DNA of 64,000 nucleotides from Lachnospiraceae bacterium KM106-2 (GTDB taxonomy: Bacteria; Bacillota; Clostridia; Lachnospirales; Lachnospiraceae): contig AP018794.1 of assembly GCA_009731425.1 (NCBI GenBank), forward strand, positions 434,001 to 498,000. Reading direction: 5' to 3'. The notes under the pieces are model-generated. The model saw only the letters and a list, made by a program, of their open reading frames with translations. It was not told the origin of the DNA and did no database searches. The position numbers were made by a program, and so were the translations under genes. Of this stretch, positions 44,426 through 53,918 are shown in pieces (the first letter of the stretch is position 1; each line of letters opens with the position of its first letter).

Positions 44426-44432
44426 TTATCTC

Positions 44433-45644
44433 TTAATCTAATCCTGAATCTTTATAAAGTTTTGCCAGACCGCCTTCTGAAGTCTCTCGATAGCGACTGT
44501 GCATATCTTTACCTGTCTCATACATAGTATGAATGACTTCATCAAAGGAGATCTTTCGTGAGTCAGATAAGAAATTAGCGATTGTAACTGCATTGATAGC
44601 ACGCATTGCAGCAACTGCGTTTCGTTCGATACAAGGAATCTGTACCATGCCGAGAACAGGGTCACAAGTAAGACCAAGATGATGTTCCATGGCAACTTCG
44701 GCTGCATATTCAATTTGGTGAAGATCATAACCAAATAGCTCTCCGAGGGCAGCACTAGCCATACAGCAAGCGGAACCAATTTCTGCTTGGCAGCCACATT
44801 CTGCACCGGAGATCGATGCATTGGTCTTAATTAGATCACCGATCAGTCCGGCAGTTGCGAGGGCATGAATAATATCGTCGTTTGTATAACCTTTGACATC
44901 CTGTTCATACCGTAATACGGCAGGTAATACACCACACGCACCGCAAGTTGGAGCAGTTACAACGACGCCATTGCTGGCATTTTGTTCTGCGACTGCATAC
45001 GCATAGGAACAAACAATACGATTTTCTTTGGTTTGTGGAGATTCATCCATATGATGTTCGCTAAAGAGCTGATTTGCTTTTCTTGGAATATGCAAAGCAC
45101 CAGGTAAGTTGCCAGTTGCAGTCAGCCCGTCATAAATAGAAGCTTTCATGATCGTCCAGATGTTAGAAAGGTATTCGAAGATTTCTGGACCTTCGATTTC
45201 CTCAACATACTGCCAAAGCCTTAGATTATGCTCTTTACAATACTTGGAAATATCATCAAAAGTAGTAAGAGGATAGATATCAGGAAGATCTTCTGTTTCT
45301 CGACCAAGAATCTTGATCGCACCGCCACCAACACTTAGTACACGCCAGTGAGCTGTCTCCTTACCAGCTTTGTAAGCAAAAAAGTCCATTGTGTTGGGAT
45401 GGGGAAGATCTTTCGTATCGGGATCAAATACAATCTCAATCTCTTTTGGTGCAAATGCCATTTGAATGGCATTATCCGTTCGATGTCCTTTTCCGGTTTT
45501 TGCAAGAGAATCATAAAGGATGACTTTATAAGTGTCTTCATCTGGATATTCCATCACGAATTTTCTGGCAGCATTACTCGGCCCAATCGTATGAGAACTT
45601 GATGGGCCATTACCAGCTTTATATAAGTCTTTTAAAGATTTCAT
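44433..45644 (-). CDS. sdaA: L-serine ammonia-lyase, iron-sulfur-dependent, single chain
   Basis: A 403-residue protein that joins the beta and alpha parts of clostridial two-subunit enzymes. Cys residues for the Fe-S cluster appear in APTCGACGVLP, GAECGCQAEIGSACCMAS and CDPVLGMVQIPCIERNA. It converts L-serine to pyruvate and ammonia and is very oxygen-sensitive, fitting an anaerobe. The start SSHTIGPSNAARKF region is canonical. Confidence 0.92.
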   Translation of the reverse strand: MKSLKDLYKAGNGPSSSHTIGPSNAARKFVMEYPDEDTYKVILYDSLAKTGKGHRTDNAIQMAFAPKEIEIVFDPDTKDLPHPNTMDFFAYKAGKETAHWRVLSVGGGAIKILGRETEDLPDIYPLTTFDDISKYCKEHNLRLWQYVEEIEGPEIFEYLSNIWTIMKASIYDGLTATGNLPGALHIPRKANQLFSEHHMDESPQTKENRIVCSYAYAVAEQNASNGVVVTAPTCGACGVLPAVLRYEQDVKGYTNDDIIHALATAGLIGDLIKTNASISGAECGCQAEIGSACCMASAALGELFGYDLHQIEYAAEVAMEHHLGLTCDPVLGMVQIPCIERNAVAAMRAINAVTIANFLSDSRKISFDEVIHTMYETGKDMHSRYRETSEGGLAKLYKDSGLD

Positions 45645-45782
45645 TTATCTCCATCCTTTCTTAAATCGTATAATACTAGTATGACTTATATCGACAATTC
45701 TTAATAGTGGATATATTAGAAATAAAGGTATAATATGGTTTGAAATAAAAAAATAAAAATAGTGATGAGGGGAGAAAATATA

Positions 45783-45969
45783 ATGAATATTAAAAGAATG
45801 CAAGAAGACGAACATTTAATAGGTGTGATCGCAACAAGATCTGAGGGCAGCCATATTGCATTATTTTTTGTCAATGGAGATTTATCATCATCAAGGCTTT
45901 GTGGATATGGAGTCTGAGAAGGTTACCAATGGCTTACGCTATACGCTAATGCAGATGACATGTAGATAG
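45783..45969 (+). pseudogene. GNAT acetyltransferase remnant
   Basis: An ATG with GAGGGGAG upstream opens a frame with EHLIGVIATRSEGSHIALFFV, typical of acetyltransferase strands beta3-beta4, which then stops. A second frame continues with YHHQGFVDMESEKVTNGLRYTLMQM, the C-terminal end of the same family. The acetyl-CoA-binding part between them is missing, so an internal deletion destroyed the gene. Confidence 0.65.
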
Positions 45970-46047
45970 CGTTGCAATCCCTTTTTCATCCTGTTATGAT
46001 AAGGTTAGTAAGAATGAAAGAAACAACAGCGAAGGATAATATAGAGT

Positions 46048-48720
46048 ATGAAAAAAATAGTAATTGGAATTTTGGCACATGTGGATGCTGGAAAGACAAC
46101 CTTATCAGAAAGTATGCTTTATCTAAGCGGTAAAATCAAAAAGCTTGGTAGAGTTGATAATAAAGATGCGTATTTGGATACTTATGAGTTAGAACGAGCA
46201 AGAGGAATTACCATTTTCTCAAAGCAGGCAATACTTGAGACAGAAAAAATGCAGATGACATTACTCGATACGCCGGGACATGTGGATTTCTCCGCGGAAA
46301 TGGAACGAACGCTTCAAGTACTAGATTATGCGATCTTAGTGATCAGTGGTGCCGATGGTGTGCAAGGGCATACAAAGACATTATGGAGATTGTTGGAGCG
46401 ATATCAGATTCCGGTTTTCTTATTTATTAATAAGATGGATCAGCCAGGAACCAATAAAGAAGCTTTATTAGAAGAACTCAAAACCAATTTGAATGATGGC
46501 TGTATTGATTTTACACAGACTGAAACAGAAGAATTTTATGACCAGATCGCGATGTGCGATGAGAAGTTAATGGATGAGTTCTTAGATACAGGAAGCATCG
46601 AGGAATTTAAGATTATCGACGAGATAAAGGAAAGAAAGATATTCCCTTGTTTCTTCGGATCGGCGCTAAAGACAGATGGGGTGGAAGAATTTATGGATGG
46701 AATCGCTAGATTTGCGAAGATGGCAATCTATCCGGATGAATTTGGTGCGAAGATCTTTAAGATTGCAAGAGATGAGCAAGGTACCAGATTAACCTATCTA
46801 AAAGTGACGGGTGGAAGTCTGAAAGTGAAGATGCCATTGACCAATCAAGCGGACGGGAGGAAAGCTGAAGAAGTCTGGGAAGAAAAGGTTAATCAAATTC
46901 GCCTTTATTCTGGTGAGAAATATGAGGCAGTTAATGAGGTTGAAGCAGGCAGCATCTGTGCAGTTACTGGACTTACCATGACAAAACCGGGAGAGGGTCT
47001 AGGAAGAGAAGCAGCTTCTATTGTACCTGTATTAGAACCGGTATTATCTTATCAGATCATCTTAGTAGATGGATTAGATCCTAGAATGGTGTTACCAAAG
47101 TTAAAACAGTTAGAAGAAGAGATTCCAGAACTTCATATCGTATGGAATGAGAAGTTACAAGAGATTCAGGCAATGTTAATGGGAGAAGTTCAAATTGAGA
47201 TCATCAAGAGTATGATCGCAGAACGATTTCAAATTGCCGTTGAATTTGGAGAAGGAAATATCGTATATAAAGAGACGATTGCTAATACGGTAGAAGGGGT
47301 TGGACATTTTGAGCCACTGAGACATTATGCGGAAGTGCATCTGTTATTAGAACCTGGAGAACGTGGAAGTGGTATGCAGTTTGCGACAAGCTGTAGTGAA
47401 GATGAATTGGATAAGAACTGGCAGAGACTGATCATGACGCATCTCGAGGAGAAAGAGCACCGAGGCGTCTTAACAGGATCTTATATTACCGATATGAAGA
47501 TAACACTAGTGGCAGGACGTGCTCATAAAAAACATACAGAAGGCGGGGATTTTAGAGAGGCTACTTATCGTGCGATCCGACAAGGATTAAAGGAAGCAGA
47601 ATCTGTATTGTTAGAACCTTATTATGAATTCCGATTAGAACTACCAAATCAGATGGTAGGACGAGCAATGAACGATGTAGAAAAGATGTGTGGAACTTGT
47701 GAGCTGACTCAGAACGAAGGTGAGATGGCGGTATTAACAGGAAGTGCGCCAGTGGTTACGATGCGTAATTATCAGCAAGAAGTGATCGCTTACTCGAAGG
47801 GACATGGTAGATTATTTTGTACGATGAAAGGTTATGAGAAGTGTCATAATACGGAGGAAGTCATCGAAGCAATGGAATATGATTCCGAACGAGATATTAT
47901 GAATCCAACTGGATCAGTCTTTTGTGCTCATGGAGCGGGATTCCTTGTGACTTGGGATGAAGTAAAAGACTATATGCATGTGGAGAGTGTTCTAAAAGAA
48001 AAGAAAGAAACTGCCCTGACACAAAAGAGAGTTCTTGAAGTAGAAGAGGAACCAGATTGGATCGGTACAGATGAAATCGATGAGATCATTGCCAGAACAT
48101 TCTATGCAAACACCGGAAATAATATGGCGTGGAAGAAGAATAGAGAGAAGGCAAAGGATTATTCTTCAGGACCAACTACTTTTTCTGCACCGCGTAAAGA
48201 AAAGAAAGAAGAATATCTTCTGGTAGATGGTTATAATGTGATCTTTGCTTGGGAAAGTCTTAATGAACTTGCTAAGATCAATATTGATAGTGCGAGAGGA
48301 AAACTACAGGATATCTTATGCAACTATCAAGCAATCCGTAAGTGTGAGCTCATCGTAGTATTTGATGCTTATCGTATCGAGGGACATCAGACCGAAATCT
48401 TTAATTATCATAATATCCATGTAGTCTATACGAAGGAGGCAGAGACTGCCGATCAGTATATTGAGAAGTTTGCACAGCAGCATGGACACAAATATGATGT
48501 TACAGTTGCAACCTCCGATGGCCTAGAGCAGATCATCATTCGAGGAAAAGGATGTCAGCTGCTATCAGCAAGAGATTTGGAAAAAGAGGTCAAACGAGCA
48601 AATGAGATTACGATGAAGGCTTATGAAGAGAAGAAGCAGGGTAAGAATTTTCTATTTGATCAGTTATCGAAAGAAGCGGGAGCAGAAATCGAAACGTATC
48701 TAAAAAATATCATAGAATAA
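46048..48720 (+). CDS. EF-G/Tet-type ribosomal protection factor fused to an NYN/YacP nuclease domain
   Basis: An 890-residue fusion. G motifs AHVDAGKTT, DTPGHVDF and NKMD are intact, followed by domains II-V of EF-G/TetM-type factors (residues to about 655). From residue about 721 comes a NYN/YacP-type domain: EEYLLVDGYNVIFAW, IVVFDAYRIEG, TADQYIEKFAQQHG and VTVATSDGLEQI, giving the Asp cluster of a metal nuclease. The stand-alone YacP/Rae1 of Bacillus enters the ribosomal A site to cut mRNA. The fusion suggests a ribosome rescue or antibiotic-protection factor that can also act on RNA; the nuclease activity is inferred. Confidence 0.85.
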   Translation: MKKIVIGILAHVDAGKTTLSESMLYLSGKIKKLGRVDNKDAYLDTYELERARGITIFSKQAILETEKMQMTLLDTPGHVDFSAEMERTLQVLDYAILVISGADGVQGHTKTLWRLLERYQIPVFLFINKMDQPGTNKEALLEELKTNLNDGCIDFTQTETEEFYDQIAMCDEKLMDEFLDTGSIEEFKIIDEIKERKIFPCFFGSALKTDGVEEFMDGIARFAKMAIYPDEFGAKIFKIARDEQGTRLTYLKVTGGSLKVKMPLTNQADGRKAEEVWEEKVNQIRLYSGEKYEAVNEVEAGSICAVTGLTMTKPGEGLGREAASIVPVLEPVLSYQIILVDGLDPRMVLPKLKQLEEEIPELHIVWNEKLQEIQAMLMGEVQIEIIKSMIAERFQIAVEFGEGNIVYKETIANTVEGVGHFEPLRHYAEVHLLLEPGERGSGMQFATSCSEDELDKNWQRLIMTHLEEKEHRGVLTGSYITDMKITLVAGRAHKKHTEGGDFREATYRAIRQGLKEAESVLLEPYYEFRLELPNQMVGRAMNDVEKMCGTCELTQNEGEMAVLTGSAPVVTMRNYQQEVIAYSKGHGRLFCTMKGYEKCHNTEEVIEAMEYDSERDIMNPTGSVFCAHGAGFLVTWDEVKDYMHVESVLKEKKETALTQKRVLEVEEEPDWIGTDEIDEIIARTFYANTGNNMAWKKNREKAKDYSSGPTTFSAPRKEKKEEYLLVDGYNVIFAWESLNELAKINIDSARGKLQDILCNYQAIRKCELIVVFDAYRIEGHQTEIFNYHNIHVVYTKEAETADQYIEKFAQQHGHKYDVTVATSDGLEQIIIRGKGCQLLSARDLEKEVKRANEITMKAYEEKKQGKNFLFDQLSKEAGAEIETYLKNIIE

Positions 48721-48728
48721 TTAATATG

Positions 48729-48751
48729 GGAACAGTCAGCTTGACTGTTCC
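48729..48751 (+). terminator. Short perfect hairpin after the EF-G-like gene
   Basis: GGAACAGTCA pairs exactly with TGACTGTTCC around GCT, eight bases after the stop codon. There is no clear T run, so it may be a processing or stabilising hairpin rather than a full terminator. Confidence 0.45.
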
Positions 48752-48818
48752 TATTGCATCAAGTGTTATACTAACAGTAGAGAAAAGAAGATCATACATA
48801 GTAGTTAGGATGATGAAT

Positions 48819-49742
48819 ATGGGAAAAGTATTAATTTATTTAGTTACCATTATATGTGCCATTGTAGGATTATCAACATTCCGAAGAATACGGGCGAATA
48901 TGAAGTATTTATTTAAATGGATTAATGATGGTTATTTAACCGTTTATAAAAGACAGGCAAAGTGGAAACGATATGGAATGAATTTGTTTGGCGTACTATC
49001 GGTCATCTTTGCCACGCTGATCACATATGAGAGAACGTTACGATTGACGGATCGTCGTGTAGATGGTGAATTCTTTCTGTTATTTATCGGAATAACGATC
49101 GTCGTTTTATTTCTAATCTATTTGGTGTTAGGAATTTTATTTGAAATTGTAATTGTACTTGATAAGATTGTAAATGCCATGAGAAAGACTATGATCACGA
49201 CTAAGATCTTAGTGAGCTTTGGTATCCTTGCGGTTTACTTAGGGGTTGCCTTATATTCAGCGAAAGAGATCAAGGAGTGTATCTGGGTCTGTTATATTGG
49301 ACTTATGATCAGTTATATACTTAATATTCAGGTTTTAATGAAGATCGTAAGCAATCCGATGTGCTTTTTACGAGATAGTAAAACTTTTAGATATGCAGAT
49401 AAGCATCAGCAAAATCGAGATGGAGTCATTATTATCTTAGGTGCGATCTTTGTCTTATGTATGCTGATCTTAAACCTTTATCTTGCAGTGATCTTCATTC
49501 GATTCTCTTCCAAGGGTGCTTATCTTTGTTCGAGTGGCCAGCCGATCACCAACTGGAGCTTATTTTATTATACGGTAATCTCGTTTACTACCATCGGCTA
49601 TGGTGATATCGTGCCAACGAATATACCGAGTCAGTTTATGGCAATAGTAATCTCTGTCACCAGTGTATTGTGTTTGATTATCTTTATGAGTTCCATTCTA
49701 GGAATTAAAGATAAGCTTAGTAAACAAGGGGAAGAATCATAG
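48819..49742 (+). CDS. Potassium channel family protein
   Basis: A 307-residue protein with about five to six membrane helices. The selectivity filter TIGYGD lies in YYTVISFTTIGYGDIVPTN before the last helix (FMAIVISVTSVLCLIIF). ATG 48819 is chosen with AGGA eight bases upstream. No RCK domain follows, so gating is unknown. Confidence 0.85.
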   Translation: MGKVLIYLVTIICAIVGLSTFRRIRANMKYLFKWINDGYLTVYKRQAKWKRYGMNLFGVLSVIFATLITYERTLRLTDRRVDGEFFLLFIGITIVVLFLIYLVLGILFEIVIVLDKIVNAMRKTMITTKILVSFGILAVYLGVALYSAKEIKECIWVCYIGLMISYILNIQVLMKIVSNPMCFLRDSKTFRYADKHQQNRDGVIIILGAIFVLCMLILNLYLAVIFIRFSSKGAYLCSSGQPITNWSLFYYTVISFTTIGYGDIVPTNIPSQFMAIVISVTSVLCLIIFMSSILGIKDKLSKQGEES

Positions 49743-49845
49743 AGGTCCTTTCAATTAAAAAATGATTGAATCAATCGTTATCTGATGATAGAATAGGTTC
49801 TCAAAGATTTAAATCATAGTATTAGAAGTAGTGGAGAAATAATAA

Positions 49846-50304
49846 ATGCAACAATTTCAGGCAGAAATCAAGCAAGTGGAAGGAAAAGATGCTAGCTATA
49901 TTGAAATTCCATTTGATGTCGAAGAGATATATGGAAAAAAGAGAGTAAAAGTGAAGGCGACCTTTGATGGAGTCAGTTATCGAGGTTCCATCGTAAAAAT
50001 GGGATTGCCTTGTTATATGATCGGAATGACGAAGGAGATTCGGAAAGCGATCGGTAAGAGCTTTGGAGATATCGTTATTGTTACGGTGGAAGAAGATAAA
50101 GAGGAACGTCAGTTAGAGTTACCAGAAGAGTTTATGAATGAATTAGGGAAACAAGAACAGGCGAAACAATTTTGGGAAAGCCTTTCTTATTCTGCGCAAA
50201 GAAAGTTTGTTCAATGGATCACATCTGCAAAAAAAGAAGAGACGAGACTTAAGAGAATACAATCATCAATTGAGAAATTAGAGCATCACGAGAAGATCTC
50301 TTAA
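49846..50304 (+). CDS. DUF1905/YdeI-type protein
   Basis: The first 85 residues are the DUF1905 beta barrel (ASYIEIPFDVEEIYGKKRVKVKATFDGV, then YRGSIVKMGLPCYMIGMTKEIRKAIGKSFGD); the C-terminal 55 residues match the YdeI/OmpD-associated helical tail (FWESLSYSAQRKFVQWITSAKKEETRLKRI). Activity is unproven. It ends 14 bases before the sfsA start. Confidence 0.88.
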   Translation: MQQFQAEIKQVEGKDASYIEIPFDVEEIYGKKRVKVKATFDGVSYRGSIVKMGLPCYMIGMTKEIRKAIGKSFGDIVIVTVEEDKEERQLELPEEFMNELGKQEQAKQFWESLSYSAQRKFVQWITSAKKEETRLKRIQSSIEKLEHHEKIS

Positions 50305-50317
50305 GGAGGATAAAAGA

Positions 50318-51013
50318 TTGAAATACGAGAATATGAAGGAAGGACGCTTTTTAAGTCGTCCGAACCGCTTTATCGCCCATGTGGAATTAGAGGGGCAAGA
50401 GGTTGTCTGCCATGTGAAAAATACAGGGAGATGTAAAGAGTTATTGATTCCGGGAGAAACCAAAGTGTGGATTCAGGATCATGGAGAGAATACAACACGT
50501 AAGACTAGATATTCTTTGATCAACGTGGTGAAAAATACAAGTCATGGCAATATGATGATCAATATGGATTCCCAGGCTCCTAATAAGGTAGCAAAGGAGT
50601 GGTTAGAAAATGGCGGATTTGGAAAAGAAGTCACATTTATCAAATCGGAGAAGACGTATGGTGATTCTAGATTTGATCTTTACTTTGAATATGTGGGAGA
50701 GGACGAGAAGATCGTTAAAGCATATATGGAAGTAAAGGGAGTAACGTTAGAGGAGGACGGAGAAGTTCGTTTCCCAGATGCTCCTACCAGCCGTGGAACA
50801 AAACATATCGAGGGATTAATGAAGGCAAAGAAAAATGGATACGATGCCTATATCTTATTTGTTGTGCAATTAGAGACGTTTCATTCATTTGCAGCAAATG
50901 CAGCAACCGATCCTGCTTTTGCAATGGCGCTTAGCAAAGCAAAAAAGCAAGGAGTCCATATATTAGTAAAAGGATGTCATGTAACAAAAGATACATTAGA
51001 GATTATACGGTAA
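50318..51013 (+). CDS. sfsA: SfsA family DNA/RNA nuclease
   Basis: A 231-residue protein matching the SfsA pattern throughout: RPNRFIAHVELEGQEVVCHVKNTGRCKELLIPG, SHGNMMINMDSQAPNKVAKEWL, DLYFEYVGEDEK, AYMEVKGVTLEEDGEVRFPDAPTSRGTKHIEGL and YILFVVQ. The Glu/Lys pair in EVKGVTLE fits the endonuclease-like core. The TTG start has AGGAGG at 50304. Confidence 0.93.
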   Translation: MKYENMKEGRFLSRPNRFIAHVELEGQEVVCHVKNTGRCKELLIPGETKVWIQDHGENTTRKTRYSLINVVKNTSHGNMMINMDSQAPNKVAKEWLENGGFGKEVTFIKSEKTYGDSRFDLYFEYVGEDEKIVKAYMEVKGVTLEEDGEVRFPDAPTSRGTKHIEGLMKAKKNGYDAYILFVVQLETFHSFAANAATDPAFAMALSKAKKQGVHILVKGCHVTKDTLEIIR

Positions 51014-51060
51014 AAAAGGGTATGTAATGATCCATATAAGAGCGAATGGAGGTGATAAAA

Positions 51061-51690
51061 TTGTTACCTAGTATAGACGATGCATTAGAGGAACTAAGGA
51101 TCGCAGGGGAGATGAATCCCGGACCATGGACCAAACATTCGATCAACGTTGGAATCGCGGCGAGAAATATAGCAGAGAAAATCCCGGAACTTGATGCCAA
51201 TCAAGCTTATATTGTCGGATTACTTCATGATATTGGGCGTCGTGTTGGCATTGTTAATATTCCCAAACATGTATATGAGGGATATCAATACTGTATCAAT
51301 AGAGGTTGGAATGAGGCAGCTAAAATATGTATGACGCACTCCTATGTTCTAATGCAGAAAGAGTTTGATTATGAACCGACTACAGAGGAAGAACGATTTA
51401 TTAAGGATTACATAATGAATTGTGAGCTGGATGATTATGATCGGTTGATCCAAATGTGTGATGCATTAGCTACCGATTATGGATTTGTTATTCTAGAGAA
51501 GCGGTTTGTTGATGTAACACGAAGATATGGAATTATGAAAAAATATATTGCCGGGTGGGATATTACTTTTGAGACGAAGGAGTACTTCGAGAGAAAAATG
51601 GGATGTTCCATCTATGATGTGCTGCCGGACATTGAGAAGACTACCTTATTAAGTCCGAAACCTTGGGTGCCGCCAGTAACAAAGGATTAG
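51061..51690 (+). CDS. HD-domain phosphohydrolase-like protein
   Basis: The HD motif GLLHDIGRRVG plus the upstream His (WTKHSINVGIAARNIAEKI) and downstream YDRLIQMCDALATDYG define an HD metal phosphohydrolase domain. TTG 51061 is chosen over ATG 51046 since GGAGGTGAT lies between them. The substrate (nucleotide or other) is unknown. Confidence 0.85.
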   Translation: MLPSIDDALEELRIAGEMNPGPWTKHSINVGIAARNIAEKIPELDANQAYIVGLLHDIGRRVGIVNIPKHVYEGYQYCINRGWNEAAKICMTHSYVLMQKEFDYEPTTEEERFIKDYIMNCELDDYDRLIQMCDALATDYGFVILEKRFVDVTRRYGIMKKYIAGWDITFETKEYFERKMGCSIYDVLPDIEKTTLLSPKPWVPPVTKD

Positions 51691-51718
51691 TGTGTCAAAA
51701 CAGAAGATTGTGTGATAG

Positions 51719-51769
51719 AAAAAAGGGTATTGGAACTCTAAATAATAGAGGTTCCAATACCCTTTTTCT
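51719..51769. terminator. Bidirectional terminator between convergent genes
   Basis: AAAAAGGGTATTGGAAC pairs with GTTCCAATACCCTTTTT around a loop of about 13 bases, with A and T tracts. It ends the HD gene and the threonine aldolase gene. Confidence 0.92.
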
Positions 51770-51813
51770 TACACGATTATCGATAGAGAAAATACATTCA
51801 GATTCTCTATGTA

Positions 51814-52848
51814 TTACAGATTCTCGATATCAGCGATCAATGTTTTGACATCCTCTTCCTTTGTTGCCCAAGAAGTACAAAAACGAACAGCACTGTGAGT
51901 GGCATCTACTCTTTCCTGATAAGCAAAGCTATATTTGGATTCTAATTTAGCTAATGCTCTGTCTGGAAGGATAGGGAAAAGCTGATTTGTCGTATTAGGA
52001 ACTAAGTAATCAAATCCAGCCTTTGTAAAGGCATCACGAAGCAGATCAGCCATTTCATTTGCATGAGCAGAAATCTTGGTATAAAGATCATCCGTAAAGA
52101 GTGTCTCAAATTGAATACCAAGTAAGCGACCTTTCGCTAACATAGCACCTTTTTGTTTGATGATATAGCGGAAGTCTTCTTTAAGAGCTTCTGAACGGAT
52201 CACGACTGCTTCTCCAAAGAGGGCACCTACCTTAGTTCCACCGATGTAGAAGACATCACTTAGTGCAGCGAGATCTTCCATAGTAACATCATTGCCTTTG
52301 GCAGTAAGGCCATAACCAAGTCTTGCACCATCAACGAATAAAATTAGATTATGTTTACGACAGACTTCTGAAATGGCAGTAAGTTCTGCTTTCGTATAGA
52401 GTGTACCTAATTCCGTTGGCTGTGAAATATAGACCATCTTAGGCTGTACAATATGTTCACGGCCATCAGTAGAATAATGATCATTATAATAAGTTTCTAC
52501 TTGGTCTGCTGTGATTTTTCCGTCATCAGAAGGAAGGGTAAGTACTTTATGACCGCAAGACTCGATCGCGCCGGTTTCATGTACATTGACATGAGCGCTT
52601 TCGGCTCCGAGCACACCTTGATGAGGACGAAGTGCAGCAGCGATAACAATTAAATTCGTCTGAGTTCCTCCAACGAGAAAGTGTACGTCTAAGGTATCAT
52701 CGTTACAGGCTTTTTTAATCAATTTTCTAGCATTTTCACAGTGTGGATCTAAGCCATAACCTTCTGTTTGTTCCATATTAGTTGCAAGGAGCTGTTCCAT
52801 GATCTTTTCATGAGCTCCTTCACTGTAATCACAGTTAAATCGTATCAT
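51814..52848 (-). CDS. ltaE: Low-specificity L-threonine aldolase
   Basis: A 344-residue PLP-dependent type I fold enzyme. The PLP Lys is in FYIGGTKVGALFGEAVV, and SAHVNVHETGAIESCGHK and LFVDGARLGYGL are family motifs. It splits L-threonine to glycine and acetaldehyde. ATG 52848 is chosen because AGGAGG lies upstream; the longer frame overlaps the HxlR gene. Confidence 0.92.
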   Translation of the reverse strand: MIRFNCDYSEGAHEKIMEQLLATNMEQTEGYGLDPHCENARKLIKKACNDDTLDVHFLVGGTQTNLIVIAAALRPHQGVLGAESAHVNVHETGAIESCGHKVLTLPSDDGKITADQVETYYNDHYSTDGREHIVQPKMVYISQPTELGTLYTKAELTAISEVCRKHNLILFVDGARLGYGLTAKGNDVTMEDLAALSDVFYIGGTKVGALFGEAVVIRSEALKEDFRYIIKQKGAMLAKGRLLGIQFETLFTDDLYTKISAHANEMADLLRDAFTKAGFDYLVPNTTNQLFPILPDRALAKLESKYSFAYQERVDATHSAVRFCTSWATKEEDVKTLIADIENL

Positions 52849-52874
52849 TGTTGTTTCCTCCTGCCTTTCATTTA

Positions 52875-53210
52875 TTAAGAACGAATCAGACTGATCTGAT
52901 CTTGATGTTCGGTTCCCCATGCACAAAGCGAGTCAAGGACTGGGATCAGACTTTCTCCAAAATCCGTAAGAGAATATTCGGTTTTAGGTGGTACGACCGG
53001 ATAGACTTTACGATTGATCAAGCCGTCACGCTCCAGTTCACGAAGCTGTTGGGTTAACATTTTTGGTGTTGCGTTGGGTGTCAGCTTCTGTAATTCATTG
53101 AATCGTAGTGTTTTTTTTACTAAATGATATAGAATTACAACTTTGTATTTACCACCGATCAAACTGATCGTTGCTTCTACGGGACAGTGAATTGACATTA
53201 TTTGTTTCAT
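52875..53210 (-). CDS. HxlR-family regulator
   Basis: A 111-residue protein with the HxlR winged helix (CPVEATISLIGGKYKVVILYHLVKKTLRFNELQKLTPNATPKMLTQQLRELERDGLINRKVY). It is divergent from the nitroreductase gene, with a palindrome in the gap. The N-terminal Cys may sense redox or aldehydes. Confidence 0.92.
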   Translation of the reverse strand: MKQIMSIHCPVEATISLIGGKYKVVILYHLVKKTLRFNELQKLTPNATPKMLTQQLRELERDGLINRKVYPVVPPKTEYSLTDFGESLIPVLDSLCAWGTEHQDQISLIRS

Positions 53211-53223
53211 GATGGGCCTCCTT

Positions 53224-53243
53224 TACTATCCTTTAAGATAGTA
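53224..53243. promoter_or_regulatory. Palindromic operator between HxlR and nitroreductase
   Basis: TACTATC (53224) and GATAGTA (53237) are inverted around CTTTAA. A candidate promoter for the nitroreductase (TTGCAT about 53264, TAAAAT-like -10) lies next to it. Confidence 0.6.
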
Positions 53244-53317
53244 TATTACATAAAAGTACATTCTTGCATTTAAATATATTACTGATAAAATAATAGCATG
53301 AAAAGGAGTGGATTTCA

Positions 53318-53812
53318 ATGAATAGTATTTTTACAAGAACCAGTGTGAGAGCGTATACAAATGAAGTGGTCAGTGAGGAAAAGATCAAGCAACTTTTAAA
53401 AGCAGCTATGGCAGCACCATCTGCAGGAAATCAGCAGCCTTGGGAGTTTTATGTAGTAGAGGATCGAGATACATTAGAGGCATTATCGAAGACAAGTCCC
53501 TATGCAGGCTGTGTAAAAGGAGCTTCTGTTGCGATTATTCCATGTTATCGTACTAAGAAACTGATGTTTCCAGAGTATGCGCAGATTGATATGAGTATCG
53601 CTTGTCAGAATATCTGGTTAGAAGCAACAGAACTAGGACTTGGTGCTGTATGGCTTGGTATTGCACCACTCGAAGATAGAATGGATGCGGTAGGAAAGGT
53701 GATTGGGCTACCAGAAGAATTAAAAGCGTTTGCAATCATATCGGTAGGAGTACCAGCGAAGGTAAAAGATCAGCAGGATCGATATGATGAGACCAGAATT
53801 CATCGTTTGTAA
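53318..53812 (+). CDS. Nitroreductase-family flavoprotein
   Basis: A 164-residue protein with the nitroreductase flavin fold: TRTSVRAYTNEVVSEEKIKQLLKAAMAAPSAGNQQPWEFYVV, then IWLEATELGLGAVWLGI and AFAIISVGVPA. FMN-binding Arg and Ser are in the first motif. It uses NAD(P)H to reduce quinones or nitro compounds; the natural substrate is unknown. AAGGAG precedes it. Confidence 0.92.
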   Translation: MNSIFTRTSVRAYTNEVVSEEKIKQLLKAAMAAPSAGNQQPWEFYVVEDRDTLEALSKTSPYAGCVKGASVAIIPCYRTKKLMFPEYAQIDMSIACQNIWLEATELGLGAVWLGIAPLEDRMDAVGKVIGLPEELKAFAIISVGVPAKVKDQQDRYDETRIHRL

Positions 53813-53820
53813 TCGTTTAT

Positions 53821-53895
53821 ATAGGGCATCTTAGGGATTACATAGGGCATCTTACCCATACTCCTATTGTTCCGGATTAAGAAACGAAGTATAAT
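53821..53895 (+). promoter_or_regulatory. LytTR-type direct repeats and promoter
   Basis: ATAGGGCATCTTA occurs at 53821-53833 and 53842-53854, exactly 21 bases apart (two helical turns). TTGTTC (53867) and TATAAT (53890) with a 17-bp spacer follow, just upstream of the LytTR gene. The repeats sit in activator position. Confidence 0.7.
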
Positions 53896-53918
53896 GCATT
53901 CAGTCAGGAGGTGAAAGC

